NCBI RefSeq assembly: GCF_000495815.1
Contig: NZ_AWGE01000030.1
Coordinates: 1-38,872 of the forward strand
Origin: Asticcacaulis sp. AC466
GTDB taxonomy: Bacteria > Pseudomonadota > Alphaproteobacteria > Caulobacterales > Caulobacteraceae
DNA length: 38,872 nucleotides
Direction: 5' to 3'
Shown here: positions 24,223-33,010 of the stretch, in pieces
Layout of the letters: every line of letters starts with the position of its first letter
Numbering within the stretch: the first letter of the stretch is position 1
The notes under the pieces: model-generated
What the model was told of the DNA's origin: nothing
Seen by the model: only the letters and a program-made list of their open reading frames with translations
The model's database searches: none
Translations under genes and position numbers: made by a program

Positions 24223-25335
24223 ATGACTATTACCCTTTCCGCCGATTTCGACGCCGGCAATATCATCGTCTTAGCGCAGGAGGGCGGCCGCTGCGATCTT
24301 GAAATTCGCCACGATACGGGTTCCGATTTTTATCAATGGTTCTACTTTCGTGTCGATGGCGCGGCCAATACCGAACTGAGCCTGCGCATCCTCAATGCCG
24401 GAGCTTCGGCCTACCCTGACGGCTGGCCCGAGTATCAGGCGCGCGTCAGTGCCGACAATGCCGACTGGACGCAGGCGCAGACTGACTATACCGATGGCGT
24501 GCTGACCATTACCCATACGCCGGTAACCGACACCGTCTGGTTTGCCTATTTCGCGCCCTATTCCACCGAACGCCACCAGGCTTTGATCGCGCAATACGCC
24601 GCCACGGCGGGCGTCGCCCATTCGGTGCTGGGGCAAACGCTGGACGGTCGTCCCATGGATTTGCTTACGCTCGGCACCGGACCGATCCCGGTTTGGATGT
24701 ATGCCCGTCAGCACCCAGGCGAAAGCATGGCGGAATGGTGGATGGAAGGGGCGCTCGAGGCCCTGACGGACGGCAGCGCCCGCGCTCTGCTGGATGCTGC
24801 GACCGTATACGTCGTACCGAACATGAACCCGGACGGCAGCGCGCGCGGCCACCTGCGTACCAATGCAGTCGGTGTGAACCTGAACCGGGAATGGGAGACG
24901 CCGACGCTTGAACGCAGTCCGGAAGTCTATCATGTCCTCAACAAGATGACTCAGACGGGCGTAGCCTTCGCGCTGGATGTCCATGGCGATGAGGCCATCC
25001 CCCATGTCTTCATGGCCGGGTTCGAAGGCATTCCGTCCTTCAACGACAAGTCATTCGCCCTTTATAATCAGTACCTCGTGGCCTTGGCGGCGGAGACGCC
25101 CTATTTCCAGACGAAGCACGGCTATACGGTCAATGCGCCGGGTACGGCCAATATGACCATTTCGACCAATGCGGTGGCTGAGCGTTTCGGGGCGGTCGCA
25201 ATGACACTGGAAATGCCGTTTAAGGATCACTTCGATCAGCCCGATCCTGTGCGTGGTTGGTCGCCTGAACGGTCTCAGGCACTCGGGCGGGCCTGCGTTG
25301 CGGCCCTGAGCGGCATGATCGAGGATCTGGCCTAG
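24223..25335 (+). CDS. M14-family zinc carboxypeptidase (cytosolic carboxypeptidase-like)
   Basis: A 370-residue protein with two domains. An N-terminal beta-sandwich covers about 1-110 (DLEIRHDTGSDFYQWFYFRVDG), typical of the cytosolic carboxypeptidase (CCP) subgroup. An M14 metallopeptidase domain follows. The zinc ligands are H164 and E167 in RQHPGESMAEWW and H254 in DVHGDEAIPHVF; the general base is E330 in TLEMPFKDHFDQPD. NMNPDGSARGHLRTNAVGVNLNREW is a family signature. No signal peptide is seen, so it should be cytoplasmic. The ATG at 24223 has GAGG 5 nt upstream and is preferred over an in-frame start at 24145. Eukaryotic relatives remove C-terminal glutamates from tubulin. The bacterial substrate is unknown, and the neighbours do not help. 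It converges on the cyclophilin gene with almost no gap. Confidence 0.88.
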   Translation: MTITLSADFDAGNIIVLAQEGGRCDLEIRHDTGSDFYQWFYFRVDGAANTELSLRILNAGASAYPDGWPEYQARVSADNADWTQAQTDYTDGVLTITHTPVTDTVWFAYFAPYSTERHQALIAQYAATAGVAHSVLGQTLDGRPMDLLTLGTGPIPVWMYARQHPGESMAEWWMEGALEALTDGSARALLDAATVYVVPNMNPDGSARGHLRTNAVGVNLNREWETPTLERSPEVYHVLNKMTQTGVAFALDVHGDEAIPHVFMAGFEGIPSFNDKSFALYNQYLVALAAETPYFQTKHGYTVNAPGTANMTISTNAVAERFGAVAMTLEMPFKDHFDQPDPVRGWSPERSQALGRACVAALSGMIEDLA

Positions 25336-25336
25336 A

Positions 25337-25972
25337 TTAGCCAGCCGGGACTCGACTGGCTTTGATGATCGTCACCGGCGCTTTGAGGATTTGGCCTTCC
25401 AGGCCATCCTCATCGCGTTTGCGGTCGACCGGGTCATGCAGGATGCGTTTAACCACCTCCATGCCCTCGACGACATGGCCGAAAGCGGCGTAGCCCAGCT
25501 TGTCCGTCGAGCCCGTGCCGCCCGCATCAAGATAGGTCATATCGCCCACCGATATGGTGAAATCTATGGTCGCAGTTCCCGGCGCGAACCGTGACAACGA
25601 AATCGCACCATCGGTATGCGACAAGCCGGTCTGGGTGGTCGGTTCGTGCGCGATTGGCGCATAGGGTGGCGTGCTTATCGCGCCCTGGATAAATCCCTGC
25701 TTCGCGCCGACCTTCAAAGCACGCCAGAAATGCGCCCCATCCAGCTTACCCGTATCGACATAGTGCAGGAAATTGGCGGTGGTGATCGGTGCCTTCTTAC
25801 GTTCGAGCCGCAGCAAAATGTCGCCCTCGCTGGTCTGCAAGCGAACCGTTATCGTGTCGGGCAAAAGGGGCGGTAGCGCCGGTGCCGCCGGCGCCGACTT
25901 TTTTTCCACGGGTCGCGAACAGGCCGCGACAGTCAAGGCTGCTCCGGCCATAAGAAGATATCGTCTGATCAT
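25337..25972 (-). CDS. cyclophilin-type peptidyl-prolyl cis-trans isomerase, lipoprotein
   Basis: A 211-residue protein. The N-terminus MIRRYLLMAGAALTVAACSR is a lipoprotein signal with the lipobox Cys at residue 18, so it is probably anchored in the periplasm. A proline-rich linker (APAAPALPPLLPD) leads to a cyclophilin domain, about 42-205. It carries TSEGDILLRLERKKAPITTANFLHYV, FWRALK with the usual catalytic-Arg position, GFIQG, and GYAAFGHVVEGMEVVKRI. It would catalyse proline isomerisation in exported proteins. The ATG at 25972 gives a clean signal, while the frame from 26008 adds a non-signal N-terminus. The stop lies 1 bp from the convergent carboxypeptidase stop. The ligase gene begins just upstream in the same direction but ends about 70 bp away. 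Confidence 0.92.
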   Translation of the reverse strand: MIRRYLLMAGAALTVAACSRPVEKKSAPAAPALPPLLPDTITVRLQTSEGDILLRLERKKAPITTANFLHYVDTGKLDGAHFWRALKVGAKQGFIQGAISTPPYAPIAHEPTTQTGLSHTDGAISLSRFAPGTATIDFTISVGDMTYLDAGGTGSTDKLGYAAFGHVVEGMEVVKRILHDPVDRKRDEDGLEGQILKAPVTIIKASRVPAG

Positions 25973-26040
25973 GGTGGCACTATCTGAATTTACGCGGCGC
26001 CTGTCCACAGAAACTCACACGCAAACCCCGGCCGTAACGA

Positions 26041-27627
26041 TTAGGTTTCCCCGGTCAGTAGGCTTTCCAGCAGGCTCATCTGATCCGCCTCGTCTGCGGG
26101 CTTGTCCCAACGGATGCGGCTGATGCGGGGAAAGCGCAAGGCGTATCCGGACTTGTGGCGACTGGAGCGATGGACCGCATCGAAAGCCACTTCGAAGACG
26201 AGCGCTTTCTTGACTTCGCGGACCGGCCCGAAGGTTTTAACAGTATTGTGGCGCACCCACTTGTCGAGTTCCACCAGTTCCGCGTCTGTGAATCCGAAAT
26301 AGGCCTTGCCAATCGGTAGCAATTCCCCGTCGCGCCAAAGCCCGAAGGTAAAATCCGAATAGAAGCTGGATCGCTTGCCCGACCCGCGCTGGGCATACAT
26401 TAGGACAGCATCGGCGCGTTTAGGGTTAATTTTCCACTTGTACCACGGCCCGGTCGGCCGCCCGGCGATATAGGCTGAATCCTTGCGCTTCAGCATGAGG
26501 CCTTCAATGACCGACAGGTTGTCAACACTGGCGCGCGCCGCTTCCAATTGGTCGAAGCTATGCCACGGGATTTGCGGCGACAAGCTGATCCCGACCGGGT
26601 GATATGTCTCCAGGGCGGCCTGAAGCAATGTGCGCCGCTGTTCATATGGCAGGTGACGGACATCTTCGCCTTCCAGCATCAGCGCGTCATAAACGATCAT
26701 GGCGGCCGGATGGCTGTCCTGCAATTTGCCGGACGGGTTCTTACGGCCCAGGCGTTGTTGCAGATCATTGAAGGAGCCCAGTGCCGCGCCGCGCTGAACG
26801 ACCAGCTCGCCGTCCAGAACCGCGTGAAAATTGAGATGGGCGACGGCATCGGGAAAGCTGTTGCTGATTTCGTCGCCTGTACGCGTGAACAAGGCCCGGC
26901 CGACGGCGCTGTGGACGCACTGGACGCGTATGCCGTCGTATTTCCATTCGGCGGCATAGGCGTCCGGCGTGATCAGGCCGTGATCTTTCGCTTCCAAGGG
27001 ATGCGCCAGCATGACCGGTGTGAAGGTCAGGCGCTCTTCCACGGCAGGGGCATCCGCCCTGCCCTCCAGCCAGGCGAACAGCTCCTCGTAAGGGGGATCA
27101 ATGCCATGCCACAGGGTTTCCACACGTTCGATGGGTTGTCCGCCATAGCGGGCGAGCACCTGCTTCAGCAACCGCGCCGACACGCCGATCCGCAAGGATC
27201 CCGAGCCGATCTTAAGCAGGGCCCACCGTTCGGGCGATGTCATGCGATCCAATAGTGCGGCGATATAATCCGGCAGTTGCACCTTCGGCATATGACGTAG
27301 CGCCTCTACAACCTCATGCAAGGCGGGCAAATCGGGGTCATTGGGCGCGACAGCGGGCGCTGGCCACAGATGCGCCACCGTTTCCGACAATTCGCCGACA
27401 TAGTCGTAACTCATAGCCAGAAGCTGCGGGTCGGTGCGCGCCTTGATCAAGTCAAGTACCATGCCGCGCTTGAAATTGGGCAGACTCAACGCATTTCCGA
27501 TGATGGCCACCGCGTAGCCGCGATCCGGGTCCGGCGTCGTCGCGAAGTAGTCGCGCAGGAGCTTTTCCTTGCTTGAGGTGGCCGGTTCGAAATAGAGGCG
27601 TTCAAGGAGCTTTGAAAAAGCTTTCAT
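26041..27627 (-). CDS. ATP-dependent DNA ligase, ligase-associated repair cluster type
   Basis: A 528-residue ligase with an N-terminal DNA-binding helical domain (about 1-200), a nucleotidyltransferase core and an OB fold. The AMP-accepting lysine is K229 in EWKYDGIRVQ (motif I). RTGDEI is motif Ia/III-like, VLDGELVV is motif III, VIEGLMLKRKDSAY is motif IV, and WYKWKINPKRADAVLMYAQ is motif V. It seals nicks using ATP. Bacterial ligases of this kind sit with an MBL-fold exonuclease, an Lhr-type helicase and a phosphoesterase, all three of which are in this window (29513-33671), so it belongs to that set. Unusually, a carboxylesterase gene separates it from the exonuclease. No Ku or primase partner domain is present, so it is not a LigD-type NHEJ enzyme. 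Confidence 0.94.
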   Translation of the reverse strand: MKAFSKLLERLYFEPATSSKEKLLRDYFATTPDPDRGYAVAIIGNALSLPNFKRGMVLDLIKARTDPQLLAMSYDYVGELSETVAHLWPAPAVAPNDPDLPALHEVVEALRHMPKVQLPDYIAALLDRMTSPERWALLKIGSGSLRIGVSARLLKQVLARYGGQPIERVETLWHGIDPPYEELFAWLEGRADAPAVEERLTFTPVMLAHPLEAKDHGLITPDAYAAEWKYDGIRVQCVHSAVGRALFTRTGDEISNSFPDAVAHLNFHAVLDGELVVQRGAALGSFNDLQQRLGRKNPSGKLQDSHPAAMIVYDALMLEGEDVRHLPYEQRRTLLQAALETYHPVGISLSPQIPWHSFDQLEAARASVDNLSVIEGLMLKRKDSAYIAGRPTGPWYKWKINPKRADAVLMYAQRGSGKRSSFYSDFTFGLWRDGELLPIGKAYFGFTDAELVELDKWVRHNTVKTFGPVREVKKALVFEVAFDAVHRSSRHKSGYALRFPRISRIRWDKPADEADQMSLLESLLTGET

Positions 27628-27746
27628 ATAGCAATCTTTCGTTCAGCCTTACGATATAAAGGTTCCCGGCATCAAACGTGTCGATAGCATGGCCAAAAAT
27701 AGGATTGAAATATGGTTGTTGGCGGTACTCGCAGGCGACTGCCGTC

Positions 27747-29360
27747 TCAAGTGCCTTGCTGAATGAAAGGCACCTTTGAAAACAGTTCGCGCTCAGCCCC
27801 GCGCGGATCATTGACCAGTTGTGGTGTAAGGTCCATCACCATCGTCTCACGCTTGGCAAGACTATAGGGTGTCCATTGCGGCAAGGCCGTCGTTTGTGGC
27901 GATCCGGTGCGGACGAAGGCGATGAACGCGTCGGAAAACAGGTCGGCCATTCTGCGTGCGTCTGGTGTATCGCCCGAAATGCTGTCCGGGGTCGCCGTGG
28001 TGCGAAAGACCAAGGGAATGTCTATCGTATGGGGAGCGCCACGCCTTCCCCCGTCCCGCGGGGACTTCCAATCGACCTGATAGGTGTAGGTTGCGGCGCC
28101 CGTCCGCGCCCTGGCTTCCGCCTCCTCTATGGCGCCGCGCCATGATCGTCCCGCCGTGGTGGCGGCGAAGAAAACGTCGGACGGCGACATGGCGGGATAT
28201 AGTTTCCGGTAGGTCTCGATGACGAGATAGGGGTCTATATCGACGCGGTACTCCTTCGGCAACTTTGCCGGCAGGTCATCCCAGGTCAACTTGAAATTAT
28301 GCGGATCCCCGCCCAGAAAAGCCCGGGTTTCATCATGCGTGTTTCCGATCATCATAGGGATATCGTGCGATTGGGCCGGGGCGTCGGGCCAGAACGGATG
28401 ACGGCACAGAACGGTTTCATCGAGGACCGGCCCCATATAGACGCCACCCGAGCCGATAACCGGGTCTACCGCTTTCAAACCAGCGACGAGTGTACTCATG
28501 GGCAAGGTTTGCACCGTAGCCAGCCCGTCGGCGTCGGGCTTCAGGCCCAGCTTTTCCAGAAAGGTGATGGCGCGCAAGGTGGCATTGCCCGGTCCCGATG
28601 CCGTCACTTGCTGGCCGCTCATTGTCGCGGCGCGGTGAAACAGACCCTTTGCCGCAGGTGTAGCCATCATGGTGGCGATCTTGGCGCCGCCGCCCGACTG
28701 GCCGAAAACCATCACGCAGTCGGGGTCGCCGCCGAACGCGGCGATATTGTCGCGCACCCACTCCAACGCCAGATGCAGGTCCAGTTGCCCGCAATTTCCG
28801 GACCAGGCCAGCGGCCCGGCTTTACCGGTGACCTGCTTTTCCAGACGCGCCAGGTAGAGATAGCCAAAGACATTCAGGCGATGATTCACGGTAACCACAA
28901 CGACATCGCCGCGCGTGGCCAGGCCTGTGCCATCATAAAGTGGACTGCTGCCCGAACCGCCATTATAGGCGCCGCCGTGAATATAGACCATGACCGGACG
29001 GCGCTTGCCATCGGCGGCCGGCGTCCAGACATTGAGAAACAAGCAGTCCTCGCTCTGACCATAGGCATCGGCGGTTCCGCTCTGCGGCGACGCGGCCCTG
29101 TAGGTATCGGCCATATAGGGGGCTCGCCACGGCTTGGGCTTGACCGGCGGCTGAAACCGCGCGGTCGCGGTGTCCTGGCCATAGCGCAAGCCCAGAAACA
29201 CAGAGAGACCGTTGTAGATTCGCCCCACGACCGGCCCCGCCCGGGTTTCGACGCGTGTGGCCTTTGCGGGCTTAGCCTCTGTCGCGCCTGTAAACGTGAT
29301 TGGCGTTGCGGCCGCGAGCACGGCGCTGCATAAGAGCTTCAAACTGCTGCGGCGATTCAT
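27747..29360 (-). CDS. exported carboxylesterase, type B
   Basis: A 537-residue alpha/beta-hydrolase. The N-terminus NRRSSLKLLCSAVLAAA is a twin-arginine-like signal. SEDCLFLNVWTP near residue 103 and the oxyanion-hole motif YIHGGAY near 127 are type B signatures. The nucleophile is S222 in VFGQSGGGAK. The acid is probably the Glu in NTHDETRAFLGG, and the His lies in GAPHTIDIPLVF. The ATG at 29360 follows a strong GGGAGAGG. The substrate is unknown; bacterial relatives act on carbohydrate or aromatic esters. Upstream is the same 14-bp palindrome as at kduI, suggesting that it belongs to the pectin/uronate regulon, for example removing ester groups from pectin-derived sugars (inference). It is out of place between two DNA repair genes. 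Confidence 0.9.
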   Translation of the reverse strand: MNRRSSLKLLCSAVLAAATPITFTGATEAKPAKATRVETRAGPVVGRIYNGLSVFLGLRYGQDTATARFQPPVKPKPWRAPYMADTYRAASPQSGTADAYGQSEDCLFLNVWTPAADGKRRPVMVYIHGGAYNGGSGSSPLYDGTGLATRGDVVVVTVNHRLNVFGYLYLARLEKQVTGKAGPLAWSGNCGQLDLHLALEWVRDNIAAFGGDPDCVMVFGQSGGGAKIATMMATPAAKGLFHRAATMSGQQVTASGPGNATLRAITFLEKLGLKPDADGLATVQTLPMSTLVAGLKAVDPVIGSGGVYMGPVLDETVLCRHPFWPDAPAQSHDIPMMIGNTHDETRAFLGGDPHNFKLTWDDLPAKLPKEYRVDIDPYLVIETYRKLYPAMSPSDVFFAATTAGRSWRGAIEEAEARARTGAATYTYQVDWKSPRDGGRRGAPHTIDIPLVFRTTATPDSISGDTPDARRMADLFSDAFIAFVRTGSPQTTALPQWTPYSLAKRETMVMDLTPQLVNDPRGAERELFSKVPFIQQGT

Positions 29361-29420
29361 TGTTGCCTCTCCCTGCATTTAGCGCTTTGGTCTTTTTGTA
29401 TGCTAGACTGAAACGTGAAG

Positions 29421-29435
29421 TGATACCGGTGTCAA
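29421..29435 (-). promoter_or_regulatory. LacI-type operator upstream of the carboxylesterase
   Basis: TGATACCGGTGTCA at 29421-29434 is identical to the site at 17840-17853 upstream of kduI. Read on the minus strand it overlaps TTGACA (29435-29430), a good -35 box, 61 bp before the esterase ATG. The -10 is not clear. Confidence 0.6.
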
Positions 29436-29512
29436 TTGCGGACAGATAGGTATTGGCTGGATGGCGTAGCTATCGCCTCGTCTCGCCAATCACATTGAGA
29501 GACATCGGATGA

Positions 29513-30520
29513 TTAATCGGAGTCGTCCTCATACCCTAAAAGATGCAGCGCTTGCGCCTTGAAGCCTTGTTGTTGCGCATAATAGACCAGCGCATCGTCA
29601 CGGCCATGCGTCACCCATACCTCAGGCGCACCGACGTCGCTCAGAGTCTGGGTGAGTTCATCCCAGTCGGCATGGTCGGATACGACCAGCGGTAACTCAA
29701 CCCCCTTTTGTTTGGCTCGGGCGCGAATGCGCATCCAGCCGGACGCCGCCGCCGTCAAGACGTCAGGCAGTTTGCGTGACCAGCGATCCTGAAGGGCTGA
29801 GGGCGGGCACAAAACGATTTTTCCGGCCAAGGCGCGGGCGTTTTCGGGCGTCACCATGTCTGTCTGCCCCAAATCTATGCCGAAACTCTGGTATAGCTCG
29901 CATAGGCGCAACATGGCGCCGTGCAGATAGATCGTCTCTTCGTAACCGGCCGCGCGCAGGGCACAGATAACGCGCTGGCATTTGCCCAGGGCATATACCC
30001 CGACCAAGTGGCAACGCTCAGGAAACTGAGCCAGGGAGCCGAGCAATTTGGCGATTTCTTCTTCCAGCGGCGGATGTCTGAAAACGGGCAGGGCAAAAGT
30101 CGCTTCGGTGACGAAGACGTCGCAAGTCACCGGTTCGAACGGGACGCAGGTCGGATCGAGCCTGCGTTTATAATCTCCGGAAAAAACGATGCTGGCGCCG
30201 GAGTGCTCCAGGCGCGCCTGGGCCGAGCCCAGAATGTGGCCGGCCGGATGCAGGCTGAGCGTGACATCGCCAATTGTGATGCGTTGTCCGTAAGCCAGCG
30301 GATTTTCGCTCATGAGGTAATGGGTGTCGCCATAACGTGCCCGCATGATGGCAAGGGTTTCTTCGGTGGCATAGACGTGTCCATGCCCCGATCGCGCGTG
30401 ATCGGCATGACCATGGGTGATGATCGCCTTGTTCACAGGCTGCATCGGATCAATATAGACGTCGCCCGCCTTGCAATATACGCCTTCAGGCCTCACCTCT
30501 ATCCAGTCGCGCGGGTGCAA
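29513..30520 (-). CDS. ligase-associated MBL-fold DNA exonuclease
   Basis: A 335-residue metallo-beta-lactamase/beta-CASP-type nuclease. The metal-binding motif THGHADHARSGH (H36, H38, D40, H41) is near the N-terminus, followed by HPAGHILGSAQ and VFSGDYKRR. VVSDHADWDELTQTL and WVTHGRDDALV lie toward the end. It is the family found next to the Lhr-type helicase and ATP-dependent ligase in a proposed DNA-damage-response gene set. The start is TTG at 30520, supported by AAAGGTGGAAGT immediately upstream; no in-frame ATG lies upstream. It diverges from the helicase gene across only 45 bp, a compact shared promoter region. Confidence 0.9.
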   Translation of the reverse strand: MHPRDWIEVRPEGVYCKAGDVYIDPMQPVNKAIITHGHADHARSGHGHVYATEETLAIMRARYGDTHYLMSENPLAYGQRITIGDVTLSLHPAGHILGSAQARLEHSGASIVFSGDYKRRLDPTCVPFEPVTCDVFVTEATFALPVFRHPPLEEEIAKLLGSLAQFPERCHLVGVYALGKCQRVICALRAAGYEETIYLHGAMLRLCELYQSFGIDLGQTDMVTPENARALAGKIVLCPPSALQDRWSRKLPDVLTAAASGWMRIRARAKQKGVELPLVVSDHADWDELTQTLSDVGAPEVWVTHGRDDALVYYAQQQGFKAQALHLLGYEDDSD

Positions 30521-30565
30521 ACTTCCACCTTTCGTCTTTATTTGTGACCACGATACATATTGATC

Positions 30566-33010
30566 ATGGCGAAGATTCCAACCCAGTTCCGGCAGTGGTT
30601 CGACCAGCAGGGCTGGACAATTTTACCGCATCAGCGTGAAATGGTTTCGCGCTATCAAGCGGGGCAGTCCACTCTTTTGACCGCACCGACTGGAACGGGC
30701 AAAACCCTGGCGGGCTTTCTCGGGTCGCTGATCGATATCACCCAGACGCAGCCCAAGGGCCTTCACACCCTCTACATATCGCCATTGAAGGCGTTAAATT
30801 ACGATATTGAACGCAATGTCACCGCGATCATTGAAGCCTTGGGCCTGCCGGTGCGGGTCGAAAGCCGGACCGGCGACACCTCGGCCTATCGCCGCAAACG
30901 CCAGCGCGCCAAGCCGCCAAACATTCTCATGACTACCCCGGAATCGCTGATGCTGCTGCTCAGCTACCCGGAAGCGCGCGACATGTTCAGCGCGGTAGAG
31001 GCGGTCATCATCGACGAAATCCATCAGGTCGCGGCGTCGAAACGCGGAGACCTGATCACCCTGGCCCTGGCACAGATCGAGGCTTATCGCCCTGGCTTTC
31101 GCCGTATCGGCCTGTCGGCGACGGTGGCGGAGCCCGATCTGTTCTGCCTGTGGCTCGGCAAGACGGGCGCACCCGTTGCCCATTTCAACAGTCCGTCCAT
31201 GGGAAAGCCGCCGCAGGTGTCCATCCTGAAAACGAAGGAAGTCGTGCCGTTTACCGGCTTCGTGGCGCAATATGCCGTGCCGGAGATCATGGCGGAAATT
31301 GCCCGTGCCGGCTCCACCATCGTCTTCGTCAACACGCGGTTTCAGGCCGAACTGCTCTTTCAGTTCCTGTGGGAGGCCAACGACGACGCGCTGCCCATTG
31401 CCATCTTCCATGCCTCTTTGACGCGCGAGTTGCGTGCCAAGACGATGAAGATGATGGCCGAAGGCAAGTTGCGCGGACTGGTCGCCACCTCCGCCATCGA
31501 ACTCGGCATCGACTGGGGAGATGTGGATGTCGTTATCCAGGTGGGCGCCCCCAAGGGGGTGTCGCGCCTGCTTCAGCGGATCGGGCGGTCGAACCACCAG
31601 GTCGACATGCCATCCAAGGCGTTTCTGGTGCCAGCCAACCGCTTTGAGGTGCTCGAATGCGAAGCCGCCATGGCCGCCATCAAGGCGCGGCACCTGGACG
31701 GCGATCATCCCCCGCCCGGTTCTCAGGACGTAGCCATTCAATTCATCCTGAACGCCGCCTGTTCCGCGCCGGTAACGCCGCATGACCTGCACGCGCTTGT
31801 TGTTCAGTCCTGGTCCTATCGCGACGTGACCTACGAACAGTTCGAAGCCCTGTTCCAGTTTGTCATCGATGGCGGCTATGTCCTGCGCAACTATGAACGC
31901 TGGCAACGCATGGTCAAACAGGCCGATGGCACATGGGTGCCGGCCAATAAGGCGGTGATTCAGCGGCATCGCCAGAATATCGGCGTCATCATCGAAGCGG
32001 GGAAGTTGAAAGTAAAACGGCGCCATGGCCGCGGCGGCAAATATCTCGGTGAAATCGAAGAGTCATTTGGGCAAAGTCTGCGCCCCGGCGACACCTTTTA
32101 CTTCGCCGGGGAAATCCTGGCTTTCGAACGCATTGTCGATATGACGCTTGAGGCACGCGCCAGCGCCGCCAAGGAACCGATGATTCCGACCTACGCCGGT
32201 GGGCAGATGCCGCTGTCGACCTTTCTGGCCGAAGGCGTTCGGGCGTTTCTTCAGGACGAAACCGCCATGGATAAGTTGCCGCGCGTGGTGCGCAACTGGC
32301 TGAGCCTCCAGGCCCGTTTTTCACAACTGCCGGATCGCAAGAGCCTTTTGGTCGAAAGCTTCCCACGCGGCAAACTCTACTGCGTCATTTTCTATACCTT
32401 CGAGGGGCGGCGCGCCAATCAGACTCTGGGTATGCTGGTATCGCGACGGATGGAACGCCTGGGTGCGCATCCGCTCAGCTTTACCGTGACCGACTATGGC
32501 CTGGCGATAAACAGTCTGGAGCCCATTAACGAGGAAACGGTCTACGACCTCTTGTCGCCGGATATCCTGGCCGACGAACTGGAAGAGTGGCTGGCAGAAT
32601 CGCCGATGCTGAAGCGATCCTTCCGCCGCGTCGCGACGATCGCGGGCATTGTCGAACAGAACAACAATTCCGCCCGTAAGACTTTGAAGCAGGTGACGTT
32701 CTCAACCGACCTGATCTACGATGTCTTGCGCAAGTACGAACCAGACCACGTGCTTCTCGCCCTGGCGCGCTCCGATGCCGAACGCGAACTGCTCGATCTC
32801 GACCGCCTGACCGACATGATATTGAAATTCCAGCACCACATCGAATTCCGCGCCCTGCCCCGTCCCTCGCCCCTGTCATTACCAGTTATCCTGGATGTCC
32901 GGACTGAACGCCTGCCCGGCGGCGGCATGGAGGCGTTACTGGCACAACAAAGCCTGGCGGAAACAGCCGAAACCCTGATGCATGAGGTCGAAGATGCCCT
33001 CGCGGTGTGA
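30566..33010 (+). CDS. ligase-associated Lhr-type DEXH-box DNA helicase
   Basis: An 814-residue superfamily 2 helicase. Walker A is APTGTGKTLAGFL (K46), Walker B is VIIDEIHQV, SATVAEP is motif III, and STIVFVNTRFQAELLF opens RecA domain 2. ATSAIELGIDWGDVDVVIQVGAPKGVSRLLQRIGRSNHQ, read in parts, holds motifs V and VI. A winged helix and the Lhr beta-barrel region follow (about 430-800). The length and gene context fit the shorter 'core' Lhr group tied to the ATP-dependent ligase, rather than full-length Lhr of about 1500 residues. It is a 3'-5' translocase in characterised relatives. The ATG at 30566 is preferred over TTG 30560. Its last 17 bp overlap the phosphoesterase start, so translation is coupled. 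Confidence 0.95.
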   Translation: MAKIPTQFRQWFDQQGWTILPHQREMVSRYQAGQSTLLTAPTGTGKTLAGFLGSLIDITQTQPKGLHTLYISPLKALNYDIERNVTAIIEALGLPVRVESRTGDTSAYRRKRQRAKPPNILMTTPESLMLLLSYPEARDMFSAVEAVIIDEIHQVAASKRGDLITLALAQIEAYRPGFRRIGLSATVAEPDLFCLWLGKTGAPVAHFNSPSMGKPPQVSILKTKEVVPFTGFVAQYAVPEIMAEIARAGSTIVFVNTRFQAELLFQFLWEANDDALPIAIFHASLTRELRAKTMKMMAEGKLRGLVATSAIELGIDWGDVDVVIQVGAPKGVSRLLQRIGRSNHQVDMPSKAFLVPANRFEVLECEAAMAAIKARHLDGDHPPPGSQDVAIQFILNAACSAPVTPHDLHALVVQSWSYRDVTYEQFEALFQFVIDGGYVLRNYERWQRMVKQADGTWVPANKAVIQRHRQNIGVIIEAGKLKVKRRHGRGGKYLGEIEESFGQSLRPGDTFYFAGEILAFERIVDMTLEARASAAKEPMIPTYAGGQMPLSTFLAEGVRAFLQDETAMDKLPRVVRNWLSLQARFSQLPDRKSLLVESFPRGKLYCVIFYTFEGRRANQTLGMLVSRRMERLGAHPLSFTVTDYGLAINSLEPINEETVYDLLSPDILADELEEWLAESPMLKRSFRRVATIAGIVEQNNNSARKTLKQVTFSTDLIYDVLRKYEPDHVLLALARSDAERELLDLDRLTDMILKFQHHIEFRALPRPSPLSLPVILDVRTERLPGGGMEALLAQQSLAETAETLMHEVEDALAV

